Below are positions 1 to 8,532 of a stretch of 32,515 nucleotides of DNA, in pieces. Numbering within the stretch: the stretch's first letter is position 1; each line of letters starts with the position of its first letter. Below the pieces are notes generated by a model. It saw nothing but the letters and a program-made list of their open reading frames with translations, searched no databases and had not been told where the DNA came from. The stretch lies in contig JAFWFL010000021.1 in the NCBI GenBank assembly GCA_017515595.1, forward strand, positions 1 to 32,515. The letters are read 5' to 3'. The DNA is from Coriobacteriales bacterium (lineage in GTDB: Bacteria > Actinomycetota > Coriobacteriia > Coriobacteriales > UMGS124). The position numbers and the translations under genes were made by a program.

Positions 1-1
1 C

Positions 2-2938
2 GGAGTGGAAGTTGCAAGCGGCGGCATATTCACCATGCAAGCCGGCGAGATAAGCGGTCACACCCAGGGCGACGGGTGTGGGATAATGCTTTGTGATGGC
101 ACTCTAGATCTATCCGGAGGTACAATCAGCGGCAATAAGCATGGCATCGATGATAATTGGGGAAACGCATGCATCTCCCTCTCCGGTAATCCGATTTTCT
201 TTGATAACACAACAGCAAATTCAGAAGCTGACATTTTCCTGCCAAGCTCAACATCAATAACTATTAACAATACTCTTTCGGTCACAAGACCCATCAGTGT
301 AGGAACTAGCCAAAACAAAGCCCAAGTAATCACAAGCGGATATAACACAGAGACATGCGGCACTGACCCATCCAAATGCTTCAAAGCTGTTCAAGGCAGT
401 TCTCTTTCTCTGGTTCTGGTTTATGTCTCAGACACTAATCCCAAAGAAGTAGCGCTCGTGTCTCAAAATGACCAGTATTCTATTATCTGTAACACAGCAC
501 AAAATGGCAGCGTATCTTCAGATAAACAAACTGCATATGCGCTTTCAGGCGCAGGAGAGATTGTTACTCTCAAAGTTACACAAAATGCTGGATGCACTCT
601 TACCTCTCTTACCGTAACATCCGGTGATACAACCATAACCACAACTCAAGATGTTACCGATAAAACAAAGTACACGTTCGTTATGCCCCAGGGTAACGTA
701 GAAGTAACGCCAGTATTTACAAAACCTGCTCAAACGGTGACCTTCCCTGAAGCATCAGTCACCAAGACCTATGGCGATATACCCTTCAAAAACATTGCTT
801 CAACAAATGGCGGAGGAGAAATAACCTATACAAGCTCTGATACAAACATAGCTACCGTAAATTCCCAAGGCGAAGTTACGATTCTCAAAGTAACAACTGA
901 TCCTATTACCATAACGGCTGTAGCTAAAGAAACAGCCTCATATGCGCAAGGCAACGCCAGCTATACGCTTACAGTAAATCCCAAAATGGTAACACCAAGC
1001 ATAACGCTTACTCCTGAAACATATACCTATACGGGCCAAGAGAATAAGCCTGCTGTTACCGTATATTACGATACTACCCAAATCCCCGATACAGAATATA
1101 GCGTTACCTATTCAAATAACATAAATGCCGGTATGCAACCTAAAGTAAATATAGAAGACATAGAAGGCGGAAACTACATTATTACTAAGACAGAAGCTTT
1201 CTTTACAATAGAAAAAGCTGATCTTACGCCATCAGTTACGCTTTCAGACTGGACCTATGGACAGAGTGCCAATACACCTAAAGTTGAAGGCAATCTTGGA
1301 AGCGGCAAAGAGACAATCGAATATAAGCTTCAAAGTGATCCTGAAGAATCCTACAGTACAGACGTTCCCCAAGATGCTCAAACCTATACCGTGCGCGTCA
1401 TTATTAACGAGACACAAAACTATGAATCAGGTGTAGCCACCTCTGACTTTGAGATTACAAAAGCTCCCGCAAAAGTGACAGAAGCTCCCGTATTGAATAC
1501 CGTTCCTTATACGGGAAGCGACCAAGTGCTTCTCAAAGAAGGTATTGCAGAAGGCGGCGTCATGCTTTATGCAGAAGAAGAAGCTGCTGTTTATACAGAA
1601 GCTATCCCCACACAAAAGAATGCCGGAACCTATATGCTTTGGTATATGGTTCAAGGAGACAAAAACCATGCCGATACCGCGCCAGCCTCAATTGAAGTTA
1701 CAATCGAAAAAAGCCCTGACCCTGCAATTATTATTCCTGAGTCTACGGTTACTCTCGGTGCAAATACGATCGATCTTTCTCAAAACGTTAAAGACAATGA
1801 AGGCAGCATTACCTACTCAATTAAAGAAGCGCTTTTGGGCTGCACGGTTGATGAAGCAGGTATCTTTACGTCAGGAGATACAAAAGGTACCTGCATAGTT
1901 ACTGTTTCAATTTCAGAAAGCGATAACTATCTCGCTAAATCAGAAGATATTACCGTTACTGTCACCGACAAGAAAACAGGCACGCTTGACCTCACACAAG
2001 AAAGCATTACCTTCTCAGATACACTTCCTGCTCCCATCTATCAAAAGCCGCAAGACGAAGGCACAGAAACTATTTCTTACTCAGGCACTCTCAGAGACAA
2101 AAGCGCCTATGTTCCAAGTGCTTTAGCTCCAAAAGATGCAGGCTCATATGAAGTGAGCATAACCTATGAGACAACAGATACCATCTATAGCGGAAGCGCT
2201 CAGTTTACGATTGACCCCAAAGGTATAAGCGCTTCTGTTATTACCCTCGGAGATCCTCTTACCTATACAGGTAAAGCTCAGACTCAGTCTGTAGCTTCCA
2301 TTATGCTTGACGGCATAGATATCATGCCATATTGCACCATCTCGGGAAACACTCAGACAGATGCGGGAAGCTATACACTTACGGTATCCGCAAACCAGAC
2401 AAGTAACTACGAAGGACAGACAAGCGCTCCCTTTAGCATCATAGAGCCTACGGTCTATAAAGTAGTTTCCGGCGCTCACGCTTCCTGGACTAAGGGCTCG
2501 GCAAGTTCTATCTCCATGACCATAAAAGCCACACCCGATGACTCAGCCACTTTTGAGAGCTTCTCAGGTATCCAAATAGACGGCGTATCTGTCCCTGCAC
2601 AAAACCCATCAACCGGAGCTATTAACTTCACAACTGCAAAAGGCAGCCTTATCCTTACACTTGAACCTTCATACCTCGAAACTCTCTCAGCAGGCACGCA
2701 TACCCTTACCGCATCTTTTGCAGATAACGCCACCGCAGAAACAACCTTCACCATCGCAGAAAACAAAACTCCGACTCCAACACCAACACCCACTCCAACT
2801 CCCACCCCCCAGCAACCGAGCATCCCCAAGACCGGAGACGCGACCTTCTCGGCCACATCAGCTCTCGCTCTTATAGCCATCTCAGCTCTCTGCATAACCC
2901 TCTCCGCCGTTTTAATAAGGAGGCGTAAGACACAATAG
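2..2938 (+). CDS. Sortase-anchored surface protein, 5'-truncated by window edge
   Basis: This is the C-terminal ~977 residues of a larger cell-wall protein; the reading frame is open to the window edge, so the true start lies upstream. The first ~75 residues carry Gly-rich GGxxTMxxGxISG-like units typical of right-handed beta-helix repeats. Then follow several beta-rich Ig-like modules with recurring YTYTG or PYTGS openings and DAGSY/NAGTY closings (residues ~240-810). A final Ig-like module contains YLETLSAGTHTL. The tail has seven Thr-Pro repeats, an IPKTG sortase motif (residues 940-944 counted from the GTG at position 5), a hydrophobic segment and a terminal RRRK, which is a complete cell-wall sorting signal with Ile replacing Leu. 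An adhesin or matrix role is an inference; no ligand can be named. Stop is TAG. Confidence 0.85.
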   Translation, partial: GVEVASGGIFTMQAGEISGHTQGDGCGIMLCDGTLDLSGGTISGNKHGIDDNWGNACISLSGNPIFFDNTTANSEADIFLPSSTSITINNTLSVTRPISVGTSQNKAQVITSGYNTETCGTDPSKCFKAVQGSSLSLVLVYVSDTNPKEVALVSQNDQYSIICNTAQNGSVSSDKQTAYALSGAGEIVTLKVTQNAGCTLTSLTVTSGDTTITTTQDVTDKTKYTFVMPQGNVEVTPVFTKPAQTVTFPEASVTKTYGDIPFKNIASTNGGGEITYTSSDTNIATVNSQGEVTILKVTTDPITITAVAKETASYAQGNASYTLTVNPKMVTPSITLTPETYTYTGQENKPAVTVYYDTTQIPDTEYSVTYSNNINAGMQPKVNIEDIEGGNYIITKTEAFFTIEKADLTPSVTLSDWTYGQSANTPKVEGNLGSGKETIEYKLQSDPEESYSTDVPQDAQTYTVRVIINETQNYESGVATSDFEITKAPAKVTEAPVLNTVPYTGSDQVLLKEGIAEGGVMLYAEEEAAVYTEAIPTQKNAGTYMLWYMVQGDKNHADTAPASIEVTIEKSPDPAIIIPESTVTLGANTIDLSQNVKDNEGSITYSIKEALLGCTVDEAGIFTSGDTKGTCIVTVSISESDNYLAKSEDITVTVTDKKTGTLDLTQESITFSDTLPAPIYQKPQDEGTETISYSGTLRDKSAYVPSALAPKDAGSYEVSITYETTDTIYSGSAQFTIDPKGISASVITLGDPLTYTGKAQTQSVASIMLDGIDIMPYCTISGNTQTDAGSYTLTVSANQTSNYEGQTSAPFSIIEPTVYKVVSGAHASWTKGSASSISMTIKATPDDSATFESFSGIQIDGVSVPAQNPSTGAINFTTAKGSLILTLEPSYLETLSAGTHTLTASFADNATAETTFTIAENKTPTPTPTPTPTPTPQQPSIPKTGDATFSATSALALIAISALCITLSAVLIRRRKTQ
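2768..2809 (+). repeat. Thr-Pro tandem repeat, (TP)x7
   Basis: Seven consecutive ACN-CCN codon pairs encode a Thr-Pro spacer just before the IPKTG sorting signal. Such Pro-rich stretches typically span the peptidoglycan layer in sortase substrates. The six-base periodicity makes this tract prone to slippage. Confidence 0.8.
2822..2836 (+). other. Sortase recognition motif IPKTG
   Basis: Codons for I-P-K-T-G are followed by Asp, a ~20-residue hydrophobic stretch and a basic RRRK tail. This is an LPXTG-type cell-wall sorting signal with Ile at the first position. No sortase gene is visible in the window. Confidence 0.8.
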
Positions 2939-3080
2939 TATTCAAAAGTCTGGCATCGAGTTGTAAAAACGATCAACTATGAGCCAACAACAAGGAGGAA
3001 CCCTTGTGACAGGAAGGCAGTTGTGGTGCAGAAAACAAGATTATGTAATTATTATATGCGCTGCATTGTTTGATAATACG

Positions 3081-3089
3081 TGCTATAAT
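3081..3089 (+). promoter_or_regulatory. Extended -10 promoter for rpsO
   Basis: The sequence TGCTATAAT is an extended -10 element (TGnTATAAT). No convincing -35 hexamer lies 17 nt upstream, which is tolerated for extended -10 promoters. Transcription would begin near 3096 and give a ~90-nt leader before rpsO. That leader contains a 10-bp palindrome (3103-3112), but I could not assign it to a known S15 autoregulatory fold. Confidence 0.5.
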
Positions 3090-3183
3090 TCACAGGTTCT
3101 GTGACCCGGGTCTTCGTTATGATTCCCTTCAGATTATAACGCAGATGCGGGCGGCTATTCGAGATTTGGAAGGAAAGAAAAAA

Positions 3184-3456
3184 ATGATTACAAAAGAGCA
3201 AAAGGCACAGATTGTTGCTGAGTATGGCAAGACAGATCATGACTCCGGTTCTCCGGCTGTTCAGGTTGCTTTGCTGACCGCACGTATTCGTGACCTCACT
3301 GAGCACATGAAGATGCATCCAAAGGACTTCCACAGCCGTCGCGGCCTGCTTATGCTCGTAGGTCAGCGTCGCCGCCTTTTGGTTTACATCAAGAAGCAGG
3401 ACGTTACCGAGTACCGTGAGCTTATTGCACGTCTTGGTTTGCGTGACAACATCTAG
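3184..3456 (+). CDS. rpsO: 30S ribosomal protein S15
   Basis: Ninety residues, the normal S15 length. S15 is a primary 16S rRNA-binding protein that organises the small-subunit platform. Family signatures are clear: [17 protein letters not shown], the [11 protein letters not shown] block and the C-terminal [12 protein letters not shown] helix. The ATG at 3184 is chosen because a GGAAGGA ribosome-binding site lies shortly upstream and the protein then begins MITKEQK as expected. The open frame extends further 5', but that extension has no homology. The gene has its own promoter and a strong terminator (3462-3488), followed by pnp, the widespread rpsO-pnp arrangement. Stop is TAG. Confidence 0.97.
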   Translation: MITKEQKAQIVAEYGKTDHDSGSPAVQVALLTARIRDLTEHMKMHPKDFHSRRGLLMLVGQRRRLLVYIKKQDVTEYRELIARLGLRDNI

Positions 3457-3461
3457 TTTTC

Positions 3462-3488
3462 AAAAAGGGTGCATAAGCACCCTTTTTT
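3462..3488 (+). terminator. Rho-independent terminator after rpsO
   Basis: GGGTGC, an ATAA loop and GCACCC are followed by six T residues, with a matching A-run before the stem. The A-run would let it act in the opposite direction too. It separates rpsO from pnp, so pnp needs readthrough or its own promoter. Confidence 0.9.
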
Positions 3489-3586
3489 ATGCAACGCTCA
3501 CATCCAAGAGCATAACAGCTTGGAGCCGTGAGCGTTTTGCATAAATATGAAACAAAGCAGAGGCCCGCTTGCAATGGGGCAAGCGG
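3489..3586 (+). promoter_or_regulatory. Two tandem hairpins in the pnp leader
   Basis: Hairpin 1 (3489-3542) pairs ATGC (3489-3492) and AACGCTCAC (3493-3501) with GTGAGCGTT (3528-3536) and GCAT (3539-3542). Inside this, TCCAAG (3503-3508) pairs with CTTGGA (3519-3524). Hairpin 2 (3565-3586) pairs CCGCTTGC with GCAAGCGG around a six-base loop, and its 3' arm reaches the only strong GGAG near the pnp start. In Escherichia coli, a long hairpin in the pnp leader is cut by RNase III and then PNPase represses its own mRNA. An actinobacterial pnp-leader RNA motif has also been described. Regulation here is inferred from position and structure; I did not match the Rfam consensus. Confidence 0.6.
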
Positions 3587-3603
3587 AGATAGAAGAGAGA
3601 ATT

Positions 3604-5814
3604 ATGACTAAAGTAACACATGAGTTTGATTTGTACGGCAAGCATTACACTCTTGAGACCGGAGAGCTTGCAAAACAGGCAACGGGCGCTGTTCTCGTGA
3701 AGCAGGGCGATACTACCATGCTCGTCACGGCAGTGGTTTCTCCGGAGCGTAAGAACTATGATTTCTTCCCGCTGACCGTTGATTTTGTTGAGAAGATGTA
3801 TGCAGTGGGACGTCTGCCCGGCGGATATCTTAAGCGTGAGACGAAGCCCACAGACAAAGCTACCCTCACTGCGCGTATGATCGACAGGCCTATTCGTCCG
3901 AGCTTCCCTGAGGGTTTTAGGAATGAAGTTCAGATTGTCGCCACATCGCTTGTGTGTGATCAGATAAATCCTTATGACGTTATTTGCACGATGGGCGCCT
4001 CGGCTGCTTTAAGTGTGGGAGGCGTGCCGTTTGAAGGCCCGCTCGCTTGTGTCCGCATTGGCCGCAACCGCGAGACCGGCGCTTTTATGGTGAACCCCAC
4101 GTATGAAGAGCGCGAGAATTCTGACCTTGACCTCGAGCTTGGCGGAACCCGTGACTTTGTAAGTATGCTTGAGGCCGGCGCAGAAGAGATTTCAGAAGAA
4201 GACATGCTCGACGCTATGCGCTACGGCCAGGAAGCGCTTGGTGCTTTCTGCGATGAGCAGCGCCGCTTCTTTGAGAAAGTCGCAGCCGCGAACGGTCCTA
4301 TTCAAATGCGCGAGTACATTCTCGATGAGCCCAATGAGTATGTTCACAATAAAGTGTTTGCTCATTATGACGAGATGAGCGCCGCGCTTAAAGATGCAGA
4401 CAAACAGGCACGTCTTTCTAAAGTCGCTGCTCTGCAAGCTGAGATTACCGCTGAGTTTACCGAGGACGAGCAGCTTGAGTTTGACAGGGCTTTACCCGTT
4501 GAATTAAAGAGCCTCGAGAAGCACGCGATGCGCAGTATGGTTGTGCAAACGGGAGAGCGTGTGGACGGCATGCGCGCAAACGAGATTCGTCCGCTTATGA
4601 TTAAGCCCGATTATCTGCCTTTGGTTCATGGTTCGGGACTCTTCCAGCGCGGACAAACTCAAGTGCTTTCTGTGCTGACACTCGGCATGCTTGCAGACTG
4701 GCAGCGCCTTGATTCCATTGACCCGGACGAGGGCAAGAGGTATATCCATCAGTATAACTTCCCGCCGTACTGCACGGGCGAGGCAGGCAGGCTCGGAGCT
4801 CCAAAGCGCCGTGAGATTGGTCATGGCGCGCTGGCTGAGCGCGCGCTTGTGCCGGTTCTCCCCAGTGTGGAAGAATTCCCCTATACCATTCGTGTGGTTT
4901 CTGAAGTTATGGAGTCAAACGGCAGCTCATCCATGGCATCTACCTGCGGCAGCTGTCTTGCTCTTATGGATGGCGGCGTGCCCATCAAAAGGCCGGTATC
5001 GGGCATTGCGATGGGTCTTATTCAGGAAGAGGGCAAGACCGTTGTACTCTCTGACATCCAGGGCGTTGAGGACTTCCTCGGCGATATGGACTTTAAGGTA
5101 TGCGGTACCTCAGAGGGCATTACCGCCATGCAAATGGATAACAAGGCAACAGGATTGACCTTTGAGATTCTTGAAGCAGCATTGGCGCAGGCAAAAGAAA
5201 GCCGTGCGTTTATTCTTGGGAAGATGCTTGAGCAAATCAGCGGTCCTCGCGAGTCTATTCGCGATAATGCACCGCATATCATTACCATGAAGATTCCTGT
5301 AGATAAGATTCGTGATGTCATTGGCAGCGGCGGCAAAGTGATTCGTGCGATTCAGGACGAGACAGGCGCTCAGGTTGAGATTCAGGAAGACGGTACCATT
5401 TACATTGGAGCCACAAATTCTGGCGCAGAGGATGCAAAAGCCCGCATTGAGGCAATTGTCAAGGTTCCCGAGGTTGGCGAAGAGTACTTTGGCCGTGTTG
5501 TGGGAATTCAGCCTTTTGGTGCTTTTGTAGAGCTGCTCCCCGGTAAAGACGGTCTTTTGCACATTAGCCGAATGGCACAGGGTCGTGTGGATAAAGTTGA
5601 GGATGTGCTCAACGTTGGCGATGAAGTGCATGTTAAAATAATTGAGGTTGACGATAAGGGCAAAATTTCTCTTGACCGTATAGATAAACCCGAAGTCCCC
5701 GGGAAAGACACTCAGGCTGCCTTCCAGGAGCGCGAAAGAAGGCCCCGCCGTCCGGGCGATAAGGGAACCGAGCCAAAGCAGGACCGTCAACCCCGCAGAC
5801 ATCACGAAGGCTAA
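3604..5814 (+). CDS. pnp: Polyribonucleotide nucleotidyltransferase (PNPase)
   Basis: A 736-residue PNPase, the phosphorolytic 3'-5' exoribonuclease that degrades mRNA to nucleoside diphosphates and can add 3' tails in reverse. The N-terminal RNase PH domain carries GRLPGGYLKRE and RMIDRPIRP. The second RNase PH domain (from ~residue 330) carries MESNGSSSMASTCGS and the acidic GDMDFKV segment. A KH domain (~561-620) shows the GSGGK loop, and an S1 domain (~622-695) follows. The C-terminus is a basic Arg/Pro-rich tail. The ATG at 3604 gives the canonical start; an earlier in-frame ATG at 3547 would add a non-homologous segment that overlaps leader hairpin 2. dapB follows after 12 nt. Confidence 0.97.
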   Translation: MTKVTHEFDLYGKHYTLETGELAKQATGAVLVKQGDTTMLVTAVVSPERKNYDFFPLTVDFVEKMYAVGRLPGGYLKRETKPTDKATLTARMIDRPIRPSFPEGFRNEVQIVATSLVCDQINPYDVICTMGASAALSVGGVPFEGPLACVRIGRNRETGAFMVNPTYEERENSDLDLELGGTRDFVSMLEAGAEEISEEDMLDAMRYGQEALGAFCDEQRRFFEKVAAANGPIQMREYILDEPNEYVHNKVFAHYDEMSAALKDADKQARLSKVAALQAEITAEFTEDEQLEFDRALPVELKSLEKHAMRSMVVQTGERVDGMRANEIRPLMIKPDYLPLVHGSGLFQRGQTQVLSVLTLGMLADWQRLDSIDPDEGKRYIHQYNFPPYCTGEAGRLGAPKRREIGHGALAERALVPVLPSVEEFPYTIRVVSEVMESNGSSSMASTCGSCLALMDGGVPIKRPVSGIAMGLIQEEGKTVVLSDIQGVEDFLGDMDFKVCGTSEGITAMQMDNKATGLTFEILEAALAQAKESRAFILGKMLEQISGPRESIRDNAPHIITMKIPVDKIRDVIGSGGKVIRAIQDETGAQVEIQEDGTIYIGATNSGAEDAKARIEAIVKVPEVGEEYFGRVVGIQPFGAFVELLPGKDGLLHISRMAQGRVDKVEDVLNVGDEVHVKIIEVDDKGKISLDRIDKPEVPGKDTQAAFQERERRPRRPGDKGTEPKQDRQPRRHHEG

Positions 5815-5826
5815 AGGAGGGTCCAT

Positions 5827-6627
5827 ATGATTCGCGTGGTAGTATCGGGAGCTAAAGGCCGCATGGGAACACAGGTTGTCGAAGCTGTTTCTAAGGCAGA
5901 AGATCTCAAATTGGTTGGTTGTTATGCCCCGTTAAACGAGGGTGAGCATATTGTATGTGCTGACGGCGACTTTGTTTGCTCGGCAAATCTCGATGCTCTT
6001 CTCGACGAGGTTAAGCCTGATGTAATGGTTGACTTTTCGCTTCCCAAAGTCGCACGCGGCAATGTGGAGTGTGCGTTAAAGCATGGTGTGCATGTAGTAC
6101 TGGGAACTACCGGGACAAGCGCAGAAGATCTCAAGGATTCCTGGGAAAGGTGCTCATGCAACGGAGCGCATCTCTTTGTTGCTCCCAACTTTACCACCGG
6201 CGCTGTTCTGATGATGCAATTTGCGAAACTTGCCGCTGAGTTCTTTGATGATATTGAGATTATTGAACTTCATCACAACGGCAAGGCAGACGCTCCCTCA
6301 GGCACTGCCGTGCAAACCGCGCGTATGATGGCTCAGGCCCGCAAAGGTAAAAAGAACATTGGTCCCGGCAGCGAGACCGAGATGGAAGGTTTCAAAGGCG
6401 CCCGTGGTACTGAGGTAGAAGGCATTCGTGTTCACTCGGTGCGTGGCGACGGATACATGGCCTCGCAGGAAATTATTATGAGCACTCCCGGACAAATCCT
6501 TACGATTCGTCATGATTCAACCCAGAGGACTTCATACATGCCCGGCGTTCTTCTCGCCATAAGAAGCGTAATGTCGCTCGAAGAAGGCTTTGTGATAGGT
6601 CTTGATAAGCTCATGGGCCTTGCATAA
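5827..6627 (+). CDS. dapB: 4-hydroxy-tetrahydrodipicolinate reductase
   Basis: A 266-residue DapB, which reduces the DapA product with NAD(P)H to tetrahydrodipicolinate in the diaminopimelate/lysine pathway, feeding peptidoglycan synthesis. The N-terminal nucleotide-binding loop is GAKGRMG. GTTGTS follows, and the catalytic and substrate block ELHHNGKADAPSGTA holds the His-His and Lys residues. An AAAGGAGGG ribosome-binding site precedes the ATG. It lies 12 nt after pnp and is probably co-transcribed with it, ending at the terminator at 6656-6688. No dapA is present beside it in this window. Confidence 0.96.
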   Translation: MIRVVVSGAKGRMGTQVVEAVSKAEDLKLVGCYAPLNEGEHIVCADGDFVCSANLDALLDEVKPDVMVDFSLPKVARGNVECALKHGVHVVLGTTGTSAEDLKDSWERCSCNGAHLFVAPNFTTGAVLMMQFAKLAAEFFDDIEIIELHHNGKADAPSGTAVQTARMMAQARKGKKNIGPGSETEMEGFKGARGTEVEGIRVHSVRGDGYMASQEIIMSTPGQILTIRHDSTQRTSYMPGVLLAIRSVMSLEEGFVIGLDKLMGLA

Positions 6628-6655
6628 AGCTCTTTCTCTAAAAAAGTAGTTTGAA

Positions 6656-6688
6656 AATGCCCTTCTATATGGAGGGCATTCTTTGTTT
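6656..6688 (+). terminator. Terminator after dapB
   Basis: A ten-base-pair stem (AATGCCCTTC with GGAGGGCATT, one G-U pair) closes a TATAT loop and is followed by a T-rich tail. It marks the end of the pnp-dapB unit. The remaining ~170 nt before the RNase J gene must hold that gene's promoter. Several AT-rich -10-like hexamers are present (for example 6762-6767 and 6819-6824), but none has a convincing -35 partner. Confidence 0.8.
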
Positions 6689-6856
6689 AAGAAACAAACT
6701 GACGCTTTTATAATGAGACTCACAAAACCACAAACTATATAAGGTATCCTCCGTGTATTATTATACTCTTATGCATGTGTATTGGTTTACGCATGAGGTG
6801 CTGCTTGTGCGTATGTTGTATAAAAGTTTTTATTGTATGGAGGTTAGCTATAGCTG

Positions 6857-8527
6857 ATGTCTAAAAAGAGTCAAAAGCCACCGCTCAAAATTATTCCTCT
6901 GGGCGGTCTGGACGGTATCGGTAAAAATATGACGGTCATCGAGTATGGCGATGATATGATTCTTGATGATGCCGGTTTGATGTTTCCTGATGATAATCAC
7001 CCGGGTGTTGATCTTTTGCTTCCGGACTATACCTATGTTTTGGAAAACGAGCATAAACTGCGCGGTATCATTATTACGCACGGTCATGAAGACCACACGG
7101 GCGCCTTGCCGTATTTGATTGCAGATTTGAACCCAAATGTTCCAATTTTCTCGAGCAAGCTCACGCTTGGCCTTATAGAAGGCAAGTTTGAAGAGCACAA
7201 TATCAAGAATCCCAACTTCAGGGAGATTAAGGCCGGCGACCATATAAAGCTCGGTTGCTTTGACATAGACTTTTTTGCGGTAAACCACTCGATACCTGAT
7301 GCCATGGGAGTGTTTATTTCTTCTCCGCAGGGTACGGTTTTACACACGGGCGACTTTAAGCTTGATCAGACACCCATAGACGGTGTTCGCACAGATTACG
7401 CAGCGCTTGCGAGATTTGGCGAGCAAGGCGTCGATCTTTTAATGAGCGACTCGACTAACGCTACTCACAGCGGTTATACACCAAGCGAAGCCGAGGTGGG
7501 CAAAACGCTGCGCGATGTTATTAACCGCGCAGAAGGCCGGGTTTTTGTGGCATCGTTCTCGAGCCATGTGCACAGGTTGCAGCAAATTTGTGACGCTGCA
7601 CGCGATGCAAACCGCAAGGTTGTTGTAACCGGCAGGTCCATGATTACCAACACGCGTATTGCTCGCGAACTTGGATATCTCGATATTGACGAGGAAGACC
7701 TCATTGATGCTTTTGAGATAGATAAATTCCCCTATAACCGTGTAGTTGTACTTTGCACCGGGTCACAGGGCGAGCCGCTTAGCGCTTTGGCAAGAATGGC
7801 AGCAGGGGAGCACAGAACGCTCCAGATCCAGGAAGGCGATACCGTTATTATCTCGGCCACGCCTGTTCCCGGTAACGAGAAGGCCGTAACCGACATCATT
7901 AACCAGCTCGCTAAAATTGGCGCTGATGTATATGATAAAAGCCGCTGCCTTGTGCATGTTTCTGGCCATGGATCAGAAGAAGAACTTAAGCTTATGATGG
8001 CTTTTACCAAGCCTACCTATATTATGCCGGTCCATGGAGAGGCAACGCATCTGCGTGCACATGCACGTATAGCACAGCGTATGGGTATACCAGAGTCAAA
8101 CATTTTTGTGATAGAAAACGGTAATACGCTCGAGATGCGCTCTGGTGTAGTTGCCTTGGGTGAACCCGTCGAATCCGGAGTGGTTTACGTTGACGGTTTA
8201 CGTATTGGCGATACCAACCGCGACGTTCTTCTCGAACGCAAAAAGCTCTCAGAAGACGGCGTGATCCTTGCGGTTGTGAGGATTCATAAAAAGACCGGCG
8301 AGGTAGAAGAAGTAAGTCTTATGGGACGCGGTGTTTCTTTTAATGCTTCTGACAGTGATTTTTGCGAAGAAGCAACACAGCGCGTCAAAAAGTCATTCAG
8401 TAAGCATAAAGCCACAACACTTGATCACGAAGAAAGAACTAAACTCGCCCGTGAGGTTCTTACCGGGTACCTTTGGGAAGCACATCATACAAGACCAATG
8501 ATTATGACGCATGTTATGGAGGCATGA
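6857..8527 (+). CDS. rnj: Ribonuclease J
   Basis: A 556-residue metallo-beta-lactamase/beta-CASP ribonuclease, combining 5'-3' exonuclease and endonuclease activity in mRNA turnover and rRNA maturation. The zinc motif HGHEDH is at residues 75-80. Further metal ligands lie in FAVNHSIPD and HTGDFKLD. The beta-CASP signature includes DSTNATHSGYTPSE, HVSGHGSEEE and MPVHGEATHL. Length is normal for RNase J. The ATG at 6857 is forced by an in-frame TAG at 6851-6853; the GGAGG (6839-6843) is 13 nt upstream, slightly far. The stop overlaps an ATG of the downstream ftsK frame, so the two are translationally close. Together with pnp, this places two major RNA-decay enzymes within 5 kb. Confidence 0.95.
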   Translation: MSKKSQKPPLKIIPLGGLDGIGKNMTVIEYGDDMILDDAGLMFPDDNHPGVDLLLPDYTYVLENEHKLRGIIITHGHEDHTGALPYLIADLNPNVPIFSSKLTLGLIEGKFEEHNIKNPNFREIKAGDHIKLGCFDIDFFAVNHSIPDAMGVFISSPQGTVLHTGDFKLDQTPIDGVRTDYAALARFGEQGVDLLMSDSTNATHSGYTPSEAEVGKTLRDVINRAEGRVFVASFSSHVHRLQQICDAARDANRKVVVTGRSMITNTRIARELGYLDIDEEDLIDAFEIDKFPYNRVVVLCTGSQGEPLSALARMAAGEHRTLQIQEGDTVIISATPVPGNEKAVTDIINQLAKIGADVYDKSRCLVHVSGHGSEEELKLMMAFTKPTYIMPVHGEATHLRAHARIAQRMGIPESNIFVIENGNTLEMRSGVVALGEPVESGVVYVDGLRIGDTNRDVLLERKKLSEDGVILAVVRIHKKTGEVEEVSLMGRGVSFNASDSDFCEEATQRVKKSFSKHKATTLDHEERTKLAREVLTGYLWEAHHTRPMIMTHVMEA

Positions 8528-8532
8528 GATAC

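Noticed and set aside
2476-2976. 166-residue minus-strand open frame opposite the surface-protein tail
   Set aside because: Its Gly-Val run is merely the complement of the Thr-Pro repeat. No ribosome-binding site or domain supports it.
5110-5826. 238-residue minus-strand open frame opposite pnp
   Set aside because: It lies entirely opposite the pnp 3' half, which has clear KH and S1 domains, and has no recognisable domain. It is a shadow frame.
6720-6856. Definite promoter for the RNase J gene
   Set aside because: Several TATAAA- or TATACT-like hexamers exist, but none has a -35 partner at proper spacing or an extended -10, so no single site could be supported.
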